Below, in pieces: positions 18,352 through 30,918 of a DNA stretch of 64,000 nucleotides. The position numbers and the translations under genes are program-made. This DNA comes from Isoetes taiwanensis (taxonomy: Eukaryota > Streptophyta > Lycopodiopsida > Isoetales > Isoetaceae): positions 3,661,702-3,725,701 of the forward strand of contig JAJEKV010000084.1 of assembly GCA_021234155.1 (NCBI GenBank), in the 5' to 3' direction. Under the pieces are notes generated by a model, which was not told the DNA's origin, made no database searches, and saw only the letters and a list, made by a program, of their open reading frames with translations. Position 1 is the first letter of the stretch. Each line of letters starts with the position of its first letter.

Positions 18352-19953
18352 TGTGACGCTCCCTGAATATATACGACCCCCGGCCGTATACATACGGGGA
18401 CTTTCCCCTCCCATGGCGACCATCTCGCCATGAGCAGGGCCCTCCATCTATCCGGGGCCATCTATAGGGAGATGCCCGAGTGAAGGACACAGAGGTGTCA
18501 TTCGGCCCACGCCTTCAATGGAGCTCCTAAGTCGCGGAAGCGTGAATACATGTTAGCACACAGCATAAATCATATATAAATAACCACCACGAAGGGTGGC
18601 ACATCCATCCAAGTACCAACGGCAGAGAATATGCATCTAACCCTAAGGAAAACACCCCAAACCCCAGGTTCTACCCCGGTTCAGACTCCTGTGAGGATAG
18701 ACTGACGGCTCGGTCTCAAGAGATCAGCAGACAGAGGTATAACCTGGCGTTGGCTGGCATAGAACATCGGCTAGGGTTGTCCACTCCATCCGCCCCTCCT
18801 GTGCACACTTTGCAGATGAGTCGAATCATGCTATGGCGTCACTATAGCCTTCCGGTTACGCAGACTCAAGGTATCACCCTTCGAGCCTACTACAGGGTTC
18901 ATGAAGCCCCGTCCGATGAGGCAGGTCGGGGAAGCGTCCCCTTCCAGGATCACAGTGGTTCCATGGGTGGACTAGAGAATACGTGCCGCATCAGCGACCC
19001 CCGCATCCGTACCTGACTTACTCGCCCTAAATCTACTCAAAGTACAGGATGCCCCATGCGGGTCACACCTCTGTACCCAGGGAGTGTCAGACCCATACCC
19101 GGCCTGGATCGCGCCTAGCTCACTGGCCGGCTATTAGGCCTAGTCCACTGTAGGAGTCTCAGGAGCCTTTTATGTTCGTGCAAGACCCCACCCCCACTTC
19201 CCTTGTTTGGTGCTAAGTCACTCCATAGCATCCACGACTCGGTGGTCTCTTTTACATAGGCCGCATCTAATGGGATAATACAGGGCTCTATCTAGGAGCA
19301 TACTACAATACATGGGCTCAGAGGTCTCTACTCCCCGTAATTCCCCCATTTCAAGAGTAATACTTATGCAAAGAACTATCAATCCATCATTCATGAGCAA
19401 ATATCGAATCAGAGATAAAGAGAACTCACCTTTGCAATCAAGGGTTAGTTCCTACAATTAAAGCATAGAGAACACACAGAGAAACAGAAGAAATACACAC
19501 AACAAATGCCCAACATGGGCGCTACCCTACAGATAACACAGCTAAGCTACAGACTAACCGTCGAATCGGGCTTGGGATGGCGATTTGCTGAAGGGTGCCT
19601 GGCTGCCGCTCCTCCTCCTCCATCTCCAATTGCTCCTAATTCGAATTGGGGCAAATGGGGGTGCAAAACCCCAATTTGGGTCCCAAGTTAGTAACTCTCC
19701 CTTGCCCAATTGATTTGGGCCAGGTGGCAGCTCCGGGTTGGCTAATATTAACTAATTTGGTATTTTAGGCCCTTTTAATATTAGATTAAGCCTTAAATTC
19801 GAATTAGGGCTTAAGGTTAGGTTTCCAACTTTATAATTTAATTATTAACATAGCTAACCTTAGCTTATGAATAATTAATGTGCCATTAATTATTCATAGT
19901 GACGTGTCACGTATTTATACTTAAAAAGGCGTATAAATATGTGGAATGTCACA
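18352..19953 (-). repeat. LTR of an older gypsy relative (element E)
   Basis: Starts TGTGACGCTCCC and ends GAATGTCACA, followed by TTCTCCCCACCTT, the polypurine tract (minus strand) of this family. It shares short blocks with the LTRs of elements A-D (CACGAAGGGTGG, GTCCACTCCATCCGCCCCTCC, GTGCACACTTTGCAGA). Overall similarity is low, so it is an older or sister lineage. About 1.6 kb. It is inserted in the copia relic. Confidence 0.8.
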
Positions 19954-20516
19954 TTCTCCCCACCTTAAAAGTGATGCTGTCCTCAGCATCAAGACTACTC
20001 TTGTTGTGGGCAATACATCGTACATTGGGAGGAAGTCTCCCCTCCTTAAAGAGATAGCGTGAGATTATAGGTCACACAGACTTTGTCATGTTCAAAGTGA
20101 TTAAGTTTGAAATGACTTGTAATGTGCAATTTATAACTCTGGGATATAGAAGGTAGAGGTATAGATTAGACTTGATCATTGCCTAGGACTGTCAAAAGTG
20201 AACAGTCAAGGTGTGTGGAAGTCTCACTGTTTTCAGAGTATGGCTAATTTTGAATTCATTCTTTCTATACACACGTGTAATTGATTATATATTATATATG
20301 GACAGGTATAGACACAAGCAACTTCTATTTGTTCTTATATTATAATACGGAGTTATTAAGCTCGCACTGTTTAGTAGAAAGTGATTCTAATGATATTAAC
20401 TTCTGTGTATATGTATTATATTCTCCCGTCGCTTTGCAATCTATTTAATTACAACCAGCGCTAATTTAATTTTGTATCAGAATTTTGTTTTCCTATTTTG
20501 TTATAGTTTTGACAAC
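19954..20516 (-). other. 3' untranslated region of element E
   Basis: Follows the polypurine tract and includes the family motif GATGCTGTCCTCAGCATCA (compare GATGCTGTCCGCAGCATCG in A and D). The remainder is AT-rich with no coding capacity. Interrupted at about 20517 by the LINE-related insertions. Confidence 0.55.
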
Positions 20517-21172
20517 TCATAAGGTCCTATCTCTTGCCCTTTCCCGGCGCCTCCGCCTGGCGCCTGGCGCCTGGCGCCTGCCTGAGGCGCTGCCTGAGGC
20601 CTGCCCGAGCGGATGCAGTGATGGATGGCGTTGGAGCAGCGGCAGTGAAGGATGGCGCCCCTGTGTGTGCCTGAGTGGATGTCCGCCTGCGCGCATACCT
20701 GGGGGTGCTGGCGCCTTGGCGCAGGGCTGGTGGATGGGTGAGGAGGCACCTCCGATGGGCGATTTCCCTGAGCGGTTTTTCTGAGCGCCGCCTTCCCTGC
20801 GTGTCTGGGCGATTGGCGTTGGGGGCGTCTGTTTTCCAGCACCCAGTTGTGAAGAGGTTACGGTTCGGAGTTGCTTGGTGAAGCTTTGCCTGCTGGAGGT
20901 ATGAAGGTATGCTTGTTGCTTGTGCAACAGCATGGATTTTTGGATCGGTGAGCAGCCATAGTCATCCTGGCAACGGTTTTTTCCCAGGTGGTTTTTAATC
21001 CGGGTCATGATGGTTGTGTTCTAGCTCACGTTGTGCTTTGGTTTAAGGGCTTCGGCCCATGTTCTTGTTTGGACTTCGGTCCAGGACTTCGGTCCCTTAT
21101 GTACTTGGTCCCATAACCCGATTGGGTTCCGTGGACGTTAAAATTTTTTCCTTCCTTCCTTCCTTCCTCAGT
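20517..21172 (+). mobile_element. Non-LTR element sharing the LINE 3' tail
   Basis: Starts near a GGCGCCT-repeat region (CTGGCGCCTGGCGCCTGG at about 20560) and ends with GGTCCCATAACCCGATTGG, CCGTGGACGTTAAAA and a (TTCC)n tail at 21148-21168. The same ending closes the LINE at 24205-24265. No protein is recognisable in it; the overlapping frames are GC-rich artefacts. Probably a SINE-like partner or a truncated LINE copy. Confidence 0.6.
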
Positions 21173-21211
21173 ATTTGACATGCCCCTCACATTTAGACGT
21201 ACCCTTTACAG

Positions 21212-21712
21212 CAGCACAAACAATTGGGCAGGGTTATGTTGCTTGACAACTTTAATGCACGCACAGGAGCCGAGCAGGTTCCAAAATTTGATCCCCTAGC
21301 AGAGGACGTCTTGCAGTTGAACCCCGCAAAGGTGGCTTGGTCAAGGATATCAGATGACAGCTATATTTCGCGCTATGGCAGGCAGTTGTTGTTGCTAGGT
21401 AGTATCTTTGACCTGGTTATTTGTAATGGGCTGGCACAATGGTCGTCTTCCAGTTGCTACACTTGTAGACAGGAGAACCAAGGGGGCAGCTCCAGTGTGG
21501 TGGATTATCTGCTGGTTGAGGAACGAGATCTGCACCTGGTTACTCATTTTTCCATCGGGACGCACACTCGACGCGAGGAAGTAGATTCGACCACCGCCCC
21601 TGCTCATGCATCTCCATTGGGAGGCTTCCCGCGCACCTGCTGCTTCAACACATCGGGTGCCCCAGCCTGCCTAACTACGACCGCGTCAGGGGACCTATGC
21701 CCAGCTGCTTGA
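21212..21712 (+). pseudogene. LINE APE-type endonuclease fragment
   Basis: LLDNFNARTGAEQ corresponds to the GDFNA-RTG motif of AP-like endonucleases. SSSVVDYLLVEERDLHLVTHF matches the SxIDYvL motif further on. This endonuclease nicks the target and primes reverse transcription. The N-terminal part of the domain is missing and the frame ends early. Confidence 0.65.
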
Positions 21713-22199
21713 GCACGATCTGGCGGGACTGCTGCAACTCCCCACACTTCAAGAGCAATCTGCTGAGCTGACTCGCCTACTTCTGGCGGCTGCTGAAAGA
21801 TGCTTTGGGAGAGGCCACTCACGGCGAACCACAGGCACTACAACCTTTCCCCGCAACAAATGGTTTGATGATGAGTGTCGGGAGCTCAAACGCACACTCC
21901 GGCAAGTCACTGATCCCATCTCCCTACCACGCCATCGGTCAATACCGCCCTTTCTCAAGAACAAGAAGGCCAGATACCTTGCAGAGCATCAACAACAGAT
22001 GTTTGGTCTCCTGGACCGGCACCCCAGGACATTCTGGAGAAGGGTCTTGAGCAAGCCTGCATAGCCCACAGGGAACATCACCTCGGAGCAATGGGTACAA
22101 AAGATTTGCAACAAATACTGCATTTACCCGCCGGGGGCGGGCACCAGTCCCTCCACGATAGGCATCGGCTCGGTTATCACGTAAGGGATGTTATCATGG

Positions 22200-23890
22200 G
22201 CCTACAAATACCTAGCTAATGGGAAGGCAGCAGATTTAGATGGCATGCGTGCGTAACTTCGAAATGGGTCGGGCCTCCATCGGTGCCCGCCCTCACGGCA
22301 TTGTTCAATAAAGCATTGCGAGAAGGCTTCCCTACGCAATGGACCACTAGCAGAGTAGTGCCCATCTACAAAGCAGGGGACCCTCAATGCCCGGCCAACT
22401 ACCGTACTATTATGGTCAGCTCTCTCTTTGCAAAACTGTTGGCTAGTATCCTTGAGCAGCGGGCCGACAATATGGGCGGAGGAAACGAGGTGCGAAGCCT
22501 CTTACAGGCGGTTTCCGCCCAGACATTCCACCATTGATCATATCTTCACTCTGCGCACATTGATTGAGGATAGCAGGAATCGCCGGCAGAACCTGTACTG
22601 TTGTTTCGTTGATTTTGCAAAAGCGTTCGACACAGTACCCCGCAACAAGCTCGGGACGAGATTATGGCGGTACCGGGACCCCCGACTTGCGTATCGCAAA
22701 GATATAGGCTGTACGAGGCATGCTCAGGCCGTATCACATCAGCAGCACAACCGGTAATCAGTAGCATTGGAGTGCGTCAGGGTTGCCCCCTCTCCCCCAC
22801 ACTCTTTGGCCTATACATTGATCAGTTGGAAGATTGGCTCTCTGAGCATGGAGGTGCGGGCGCACATCTCATGCATCACACAATCCGGCAACTCATATAT
22901 GCTGACGATGTCAACCTCATGGCCTACACTCCAGAGGACATGCAGCGTCACCTGGATGCTCTTGACACTTTTTGCCAATTCACTGGCATGCGAGTGAACT
23001 TGGCCAAAACTAGGGTGCTGCTAGTTGCATCGTCCCGTCAGCCAAGGCTTCCCACCTTCACTTACCAGGGGCAAGAGGTAGAGGTGGCTCCAACCTACAA
23101 GTACTTGGGGATTGAGTTCTCAACTACCACCCATTGGGATGCGGCTATCAGTATATGCCATGCAGAACAACAGCCACAAGGCAGAGTTGTACGCCTGGGG
23201 CCACCAGTCACATTTGTTTCGGGCCTTGGTTGAGCCGGTCCTGTTGTATGGGGCAGAAGTGTGGGGTCCGGTCATCTCCCTCAACACATGGAATGACCTC
23301 GAGCAGGTGCAGAAGGCCTTCTTGGCACGGGCCCTGGGGGTGAAGTCCACAGTTCCGGTTACTGCATCCTACTCCGTGAGACAGGCTTTCTACCCCTTCA
23401 ACGGGCTGCATTGGAACGCCATATCATTTACTTCCAAAAGGTGGTCGCTATGGCTGATACACGCTTGCCCCATCTTGCTTTTGACCACGCGGCGATGGGT
23501 CCCCAACGCCTGGAAATCCTCGCTGAAAAGACAAGCAAGCTCATGGTTCTCACGCCGGGCGTCTGCCGGCAAACAGATCGTCCGTGTCGTGACAAAGAAA
23601 GATCGCGAGGCACTTAAACCGTACCTAGATGCTACTTTCCTTCGCAAGCTCGGGATGCAGAGGCTCGACGCCGCGTTAAGCTGGCACACTATCGCCAGCA
23701 AGAAGTCAATCCTAGGCTCACAAGAGGCCCGCGACCAAGATTTCTTGTACACCCAAATGCCCATGAAGAAGCGCAGACTTATAGCTTCCATTCAAGACGG
23801 GTGCACATCGCCCCAGATTGAAACAGGCGCTGGGCTCGAAGCACGAGAGCAAAGGCTTTGCCGCTGTTGCCACCAAGGCGATTGAGGATG
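22200..23890 (+). pseudogene. LINE reverse transcriptase fragment, several frames
   Basis: The RT is spread over at least four overlapping frames. FPTQWTTSRVVPIYKAGDPQ is RT motif 0/1, LYCCFVDFAKAFDTVPRNKL is motif A with the catalytic Asp, SIGVRQGCPLSPTLFGLYID is motif B, and IRQLIYADDVNLMAYTPED is motif C with YADD. The region downstream (ALVEPVLLYGAEVWG) is the thumb/linker. Frame changes between each motif show decay. Confidence 0.8.
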
Positions 23891-24275
23891 AATGTCATAC
23901 CCTCCAGATCCGCCCTCCATTTGCCCATATCCGAGAGAGGTATGTTCGACTACTAGTGCCCGCCAGCCGCTGCATCGCTTATTGACTACGGGCGTCGGTG
24001 GGTTTGTTGGGGTCATACCTCCGGAGGTTATGGATGCATCGGACGCCGTTTGTGTCCTACGGGATCGGTCTTGAACTGTCCCTATGCAATTGTACAAGAA
24101 GCCAAAGATGCTTATTACTGCTAAGGTTTTTCCCTCGAAAACTCTTCGGGGCGGGGGTTTTTTAATCCTGTCAGTAATATGCTTGCTGCTCTCTTTTTGT
24201 TTGGGTCCCATAGGCCAATTGGTCTCCGTGGACGCTAAAAACCTATTCTATTCTATTCTATTCTTTAATACAATT

Positions 24276-26928
24276 ATATCGTACTGTATCTGACACTTTT
24301 ACGCCTATACTCTAATATGAACTACAGGGACACGTTCTTCATCAATTACTATTCATAACCTTCTAAGATAAGCTAAGTCTCGTTATTCTCTCAGAAGTTT
24401 GTGTAAGACATACATAATTATCTCCTTTTATTATGTTTGATTATGTGTTTAAATAGCTCCTTTTAATTATCTTTAATGTTTCCATACGCTCACTCTATTC
24501 TAGTCTATCTTAACCATAGGTTATATTCACGTCGATACACCTTTGAATTACTTATTCATATTATTATTATTTTCGTAAATTTATCACACATACAGACACT
24601 CTTATATTTACAGGTACATCTCACAGATACATTCGACGTAATTGGTACCGCCCGTGTCGCTATATGGCAGTGCTATGGCCATGCAATCCTCCTGTATCAC
24701 AGAAGGACAATTGTGACTATGGTGTCCACGACGGAAGCATCGAAGACATGCCTGGTCCCGTTTGAGGCTATTATATAATGATGGATATTGCCATTCAACG
24801 TAGAAGGAGACTGGATATAGCACCATATATCTGATGGAGAAGTGGTTTATGATTATCTACCATCGACCACGTTAGAGAGGATGCGGATCCGTAAACTACG
24901 GGTTATGAAATTACGCATACGTTGCGTTTCGTAAGGAGATTGATGTTCCTGAGGTGTGCAATAACGATGCAAGTGTGTGGATGATTAAGATGACGACATA
25001 GTCACTTGGATACGCTTAATGATGTTGGTCAAATGCATGACCATTACGAAGGATATAAATTAAGGAAATGGACACATCTGATGTCTGCTGGGAGCATCGA
25101 GATGCCGTATAACAGACTGGACAATAGTGTGGAACGTACGCCACACAAGGTCAAGAGAAGAGGACAATTGGTAGGAGCAGGCGCAACCATCGAAAGTAAT
25201 ATACCCACACGGCAAGTAATATACCCACACGACAAGTGGGAAACAAGAGGTGTATAGAGAGTTTGGAATGACATGTTGAATATACCAAAGTCTGGAGTAT
25301 GAACAAGGTAGGCGCTCAATGAACATCTCACCAAGGAGAATGTGCTCTGGACTTGGTATCGTGTGTGTATCCCGAGGAGTAATTCCGCGTTGGTATATGT
25401 GTACTAGGACCATTTAATAGTAAAACATAACTAAAAGAAGATAGGATATATACTGGAACTTTTAGTTCACATTCCATATGAATACGGAAGTAATGAAGAT
25501 AAGAGTTCTTATACTAGAGATGAAACATGTCCACAAGGAATTTAGGTTGGCATTTGCCCCTGTGGAAGTTATGACTGGAGCTTGAGGACGAAGGCAAACT
25601 AAGGCTAGAGACATGTCGAAACCACAACATGTGTATGGTACTAGATAACCAAGTTGAGGAAATAAGTTGGCCGCAAGTATGAATATAGCTAGATGCCTAT
25701 GTCAACGAGTTACATATGAGTGTAGACTTAAGGTTGGTGCACACATGTTACTATATCATATAATAACAACGTAGCGGTCTTGGATGTTGGAAGGACTTAG
25801 TAGTATCAAATACTACACTAGCGAGGATATCAAGGATGTCGATTGTGACATCCAGATCTATGTCATATTGGAAGATGGTAGAATATTCGTACAAGGCTGG
25901 TGGCATATTACGTGACAATGTTTACAGAAGAAGCATAATGGTATGCTTATATACGAAGATATTGGGTTAAGGTATGGTCCACCAGAGATATGCACTCAAG
26001 CTATCCCAATGGTTGGAGTTGACTATCCTAGATACATCGTACTAAGGGAGATGAGAAGAGTTTAAATCAATGAGAATAGCTAGAGTAAGTCTAGCATATA
26101 CGGTGATGTTACATTCAAAAAAACACCCCGAGGATGGTTGGAAGGGTGTCGAAATAACCGATAATGAGAGCTTAACTACTCAAAGGTTCTAGATACCAAT
26201 GAATTACTTCATTGTTATAAGCTGAGAGCATTTATTTGGTTTTGGGACTAAGAAAATGTGTAAAATATCGCATCCCCCTGATGGAAGAAAAGAAAGAGTA
26301 CGACGACTTTGGCGATTATACCTTTAGGGATAACCGAGAAGAGGGCAATACATAGCAATTCCAAGTCCCAATAAAAATCAAGACAAGGTGTATAGATTAC
26401 AAGGGGTGAGATTATATAGACCAGTAGTCCATATATCCTAAGAGTTACCCTACTCGCGGGGAACAATTGTAGGTACGGAAGTAGAAGCTGGAGGATCCGT
26501 TGCCTTGCGGCATAGACCCGTTAGAGATTATGACTTTGAAACTCTTAAGAGGATAAGGAATTGGATAATCATATGGCGGTTACTAACGAAGATTGAAACA
26601 TTGGGTTTTCCTATTAGAAGACCAGGAGGTTTTAGTGCCTCCGCTTCATTATGAGGGAGCCAAAGACGACAACATTCAAAGGGATCAAAAGTTGAGGTTG
26701 ACATGCTAACTTAAGAAAAATAGGTTAGGTGTGACAAAACATGGCGAAATGCAAATTAACTGAAGGAACCTTTAGAAAAGGCCTTGGACTGTGGTAGAAA
26801 CCCTTGGAACTATGGCATAATCCCATGGGAAAATTATAGTTTATGTACGGGGTTAAAGTACCATAAGTTTAAATTAATCCCTTTTAGGTCAACCCCTTAG
26901 GTTAAGATACTCCATGGTTGTGACGTCC
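24276..26928 (-). other. Decayed interior, probably element E
   Basis: No intact gene. At 24826-24608 the minus strand keeps a CX2CX4HX4C zinc knuckle (CLRCFRRGHHSHNC), similar to the knuckle of the gypsy gag below ([14 protein letters not shown]), so at least part is a gypsy gag relic. The rest, about 2 kb, is anonymous with a few short direct repeats (GCAAGTAATATACCCACAC at about 25203). Confidence 0.45.
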
Positions 26929-28495
26929 CCTACTCGCATACGGTGCACTCACCGTATACAAACAGGAGTTCATCCCCCATACCAGCTCCATGCCGATACA
27001 GGGCCCTCCACATGACACTGCAACTGTGTCGGGTTCCAGTGGGAAGAGTGAAGGGGTCATTTTACCCCGTCACCCTCGGGGCCTACCTAACTACGGAAGC
27101 GTAAACATACATGTCAGTATACAACATAATCACATGTCCACCTCGAAGGGTGGTCTATCGCATCTGCATAGACAAAGATCAGCACAATGCACATGGGGCA
27201 TCCCTACCCAAGGCTCAGACTCGATGGGATGACTGACGGCTTGGGTCTCCAGAGTTCATTGCAGACAGAATTCATGGCAAGGGATTTGGCTGGCATAAGA
27301 ACATGGCATCGGGTTGTCCACTCCATCCGCCCCTCCTGTGCACACTTTGCAGAGTAGGCTGAAAAGTGTCGGGACCTGACTGTAGCCCGCCGAATGCATA
27401 GCCGAAAGGGCTATTCCTGGGTCTCATCCTCCCAGTTCCGATGGGGCAGGAGGGGATTACTCCCTCCAGAGATTTGCATGCTGACTCAAGGTGACTAGAG
27501 GGCCACTGCCCGTATTCGACTGAACCCACTGGAAAGTGTACACCACTTCACGGGTGTCGAGTCCATGCCCTACCCACACTCAGTGGCAAGCCATTAGACC
27601 TAGTCACAATGATCCCTGGTAGGCCTTACACACCAGAGGGATCGTTCAGGAGTCAGAACATGAACCTCCTTCTTAGCCAGTCTGGCCCCTTCACCCACAA
27701 CCAGGTGTGGTTCTTATACACAGGCCGAATCTATAGTGTGCTAGAGAGGCTAATCTAGGAGCATCTACTACCAAGCTTTAAGTCTCTACCCCCCTTCCCA
27801 ATACAAGGAGTTCATAGAGCTACATCATCCATATACATCACAGAAGAACTAAAGAACTATATCTAATCTATATCATAGAGTTAGGTTCTTTAGTTAGAGT
27901 CTGGTATCTAGAGATCTAGAGGGCTGCTATGGGCAATTTAATAGGCTAAACCTGCTGATTCTATGACTGAAATGGGGTTTAAGCTATTAAATTGCCTAAA
28001 TACCTGATCCTTGAGTTGCTCCTCCTGACCTGAGTTCGACCATCCTGCTGAAATGCTCGAATCAAGGGAAACTAATGGGGCAGTTCTCTCAAACAGAGTC
28101 TAGGAGGCGATTTTGGCTCTTGAAGCAGCCAAAACAGAGCTCTAAAACCCTAGAAACGAAAAATGGGCAAGTTAGGGTTTCCCTACCTAAATAGACAAGG
28201 GGGTAAGCTAGGGTTTCCAATTATCCCCTTTAGGCATGTGGGATAATTGGGAATGGGCCCACTTGCCTTTAATGGCTAGGTGGCAAAGTGTGCCCACATG
28301 GAAAGGTGTGCCCACATTAATGTGCACATTGGTAAATGTGCGCATTAATAATAAATGCACATTCTTAGCAAGTTGCCCCCTAGGGGCTACCCACTTGGCT
28401 ACACGTCGGCGTACACGTCAGTCGGAGTGGCGTGTACGCGTGACGAGGCAGTACAGTATACGTCCTGGGACCGTATACTGTGCTGGAACGTCACA
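26929..28495 (-). repeat. Element A 3' LTR
   Basis: TGTGACGTCCCC ... GGAACGTCACA, 1,567 bp, with TG/CA termini extended to an inverted TGTGACGT/ACGTCACA. Followed by the polypurine tract and the GATGCTGTCCGCAGCATC motif. Confidence 0.88.
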
Positions 28496-29381
28496 TTCTC
28501 CCCACCTTGAAATGATGCTGTCCGCAGCATCGTGGGTCTCCCCACCTTGGGATCATCCTAACCTGCAATCAACCTGATACATACGATATACTACTATAAT
28601 ACTTACACATTTATTAAGGTTACCTTAAGGTAATATTTTTAGAACATTATTACGCCATTATATTATGAAATAACTTATCAATTCATAACATCCTTAAGCA
28701 AGTTACTCAATAGTTTTACTTCACGACAATTAAGTTTATCAAAATTTTAACATTTCATGTCTAACATTATTGTTCGAGGTACTCTTCATTCCTTGCAACA
28801 CATTACAACAAAATTTGTGTTGCAAGTCTTCGTAGCTTGACCTCCTTGCCCTCCGAAGCGCTCTATTGGCCTGCAGGTCGACACTACGTTAGTACCATTT
28901 TAATTATTAGAAAACATTTTGGTTATATGGTGACCACCCCACCTATCTACATGGATGCATGGCTAATCTCCCGGCGTAGGAAGAGGGTGAATCTTCCATT
29001 ATGGTCGTGGAGACAGCGCCTATATGCCTATATGCCGCTCATGCCTACACCTCTAGTTGCCCAGCGTGAAGGATATCCTTCCCGTATATGGGGCGTGAAG
29101 GATAAATTCCTCCTATCAAAGCATATATGGGGCTAAAGGTGCCTTTCCTATGAATGCATTCTTCAATGACCTCCTTTCTCTCGAGGTCGTCTACTTCCGT
29201 GGGACAGAAGTAGACTTTCTAATCTACCTTCCACTCATCCAAGCGGAAACGCGGTCATGCCTACATTGACATTACACCACGCCCTAGAGATCACCGTAGT
29301 GGTCTCGTCATCGGTAACAACGCATGCGACCCATACCTAGCATAGGTTGCATGCGTAGATTAATCTTAACTATACATAGAA
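28496..29381 (-). other. Element A 3' region with conserved hairpins
   Basis: Non-coding stretch between integrase stop and LTR. Shares with B and D three stem-loops: CTTGCAACAC/GTGTTGCAAG near 28794-28825, GTCTACTTC/GAAGTAGAC near 29190-29216, and the GCATGC-containing stem near 29320-29357. Confidence 0.7.
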
Positions 29382-30851
29382 TTAATCTACACAAATCGAC
29401 ATGCCTGAACCGATTTCTTCGGAGATGACTTTGCCGTCCCATTGCTCCATAAACTGCGGGTACTGCTTTACTAGATCTTTCTTAAGTACCCATGTCGCGT
29501 CTTCCACTGGCAAGTGTTTCCACTTGACCAAGTATTGGAGAAACTCAGATCTCCTCGTTTTCTTGAAGGCTTTATCAAGAATCAATTCTGGAACTATTTC
29601 CAGCTGCTCCTCCATCATTTCCAACAACGTTGGAGTGTCCAGGACTTCGTCTGGATTGGGAGTGTGCTTCTTCAACAAACTCACGTGGAAGACCTTATGA
29701 ATCTTTAGGTGTGCTGGCAATTCTAGCTTGTAGGATTGATTACCTACTCTATTGATTATTCTGAAAGGTCCAGCCCACCTTGGAGCAAGCTTATTGCAAT
29801 TGCCTATACGAAGCTTCGCCTGCTTCACCTTGATCTTGAGCCATACATCATCTCCAACTCGGAACTCTCTGACTGTTCGATGCTTGTCGGCGATGCTCTT
29901 CTGTCGACTTCTTGCTGCTAGCAGATATCCTCGAACTTCTTCCACGAGCTGCTGCATATCGGCCAACATCTGCTGTGAAACTTCTACTTTTGACACGGGA
30001 TTGTGCCAAGTGTCTGGAGTTAGGCACTGATAGCCGTAATTGATCATAAACAGCGACATTTGGGATGATTCCTGCTTGGTGCTATTGTAGGCAAACTCCA
30101 CCAAGTGAATAAATTCTTCCCACATACCTTGCTTATTCCAGACATAGTTTCGTAGCATGTCCTCCAAAATCCTGTTGGTCCTCTCTATTTGGCCATCCGT
30201 CTGAGGATGATATGCTGTGCTCATGGATAGCTTCGTCTGAATGGTCGCAAAGATGTCTTGCCAGAAGGCACTCATAAACTTCGGATCCCTGTCGGAGATA
30301 ATCTCTTTTGGCATGCCATGAAGCCTGAAGATCTCTTTGGTGAAGAGCTTTGCTGTATCCATAGCGGTGTCTGTGGTCCTGCAAGGCACAAAATGTGCCA
30401 TCTTCGACAACTTGTCGACCACTACCATCAAGGCATCCTTTCCTCTTACTGTCCTTGGAAGCCCTGTGATGAAATCCATGCTGATCATCTCCCACTTAGC
30501 GTTTGGCACCGCTAATGGCTCCAATGCCCCTGGAATTCGAAGCTGCTCTGCCTATAGCTGACATTCCTTGATGTAGCGAGCTATCTGCTTCTTCATTCCT
30601 GGCCAATAATAGCTGCTGCGCACTTTGAAATATGTTTTCATGAATCCCGCATGGCCAGCTATTGGGCTGTTGTGCGTGTCATAGAGGATCAATTTCCTTA
30701 CGCCTGATGATTCGGGTACGCACAACTTGTTCTTATGGTATAACAGGTTGCCCTCCTTCTTATAATGTTTGAAGGCTTCCCGCTCTTTATCTGTTCTAGC
30801 CTCCCTAGAGAGGCTCGCCCATACTTCCCTGAAATCTATATCCGTTGGCAA
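29382..30851 (-). CDS. Element A integrase with chromodomain
   Basis: Inserts the cDNA copy into chromatin. HHCC zinc finger ([16 protein letters not shown] ... CQL) at 30851-30552, then after an in-frame TAG (CAG in the sister copy) the catalytic core with [24 protein letters not shown] and [20 protein letters not shown]. The C-terminal [14 protein letters not shown] is a chromodomain, the module that binds methylated histone H3 tails in chromoviruses. It lacks the first cage aromatic of HP1. One stop and otherwise open. Confidence 0.9.
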
Positions 30852-30918
30852 GGACTCTTCAATCTCTTACCAAAGTCACTGGAGAGCGTCAAAATTGCAT
30901 TGCAATGCACTCTGGTTG

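Larger units (their letters stand above)
21173..24275 (+). mobile_element. LINE (non-LTR retrotransposon), decayed
   Basis: Endonuclease followed by reverse transcriptase on plus and a simple (TTCTA)n 3' tail at about 24245-24266. All frames are interrupted, so it is inactive. It sits directly downstream of the related element at 20517-21172, perhaps in its TTCC tail. Confidence 0.75.

Noticed and set aside
20485-21008. GC-rich overlapping frames on both strands
   Set aside because: Produced by GGCGCCT-type repeats; no family resemblance and no conserved frame.
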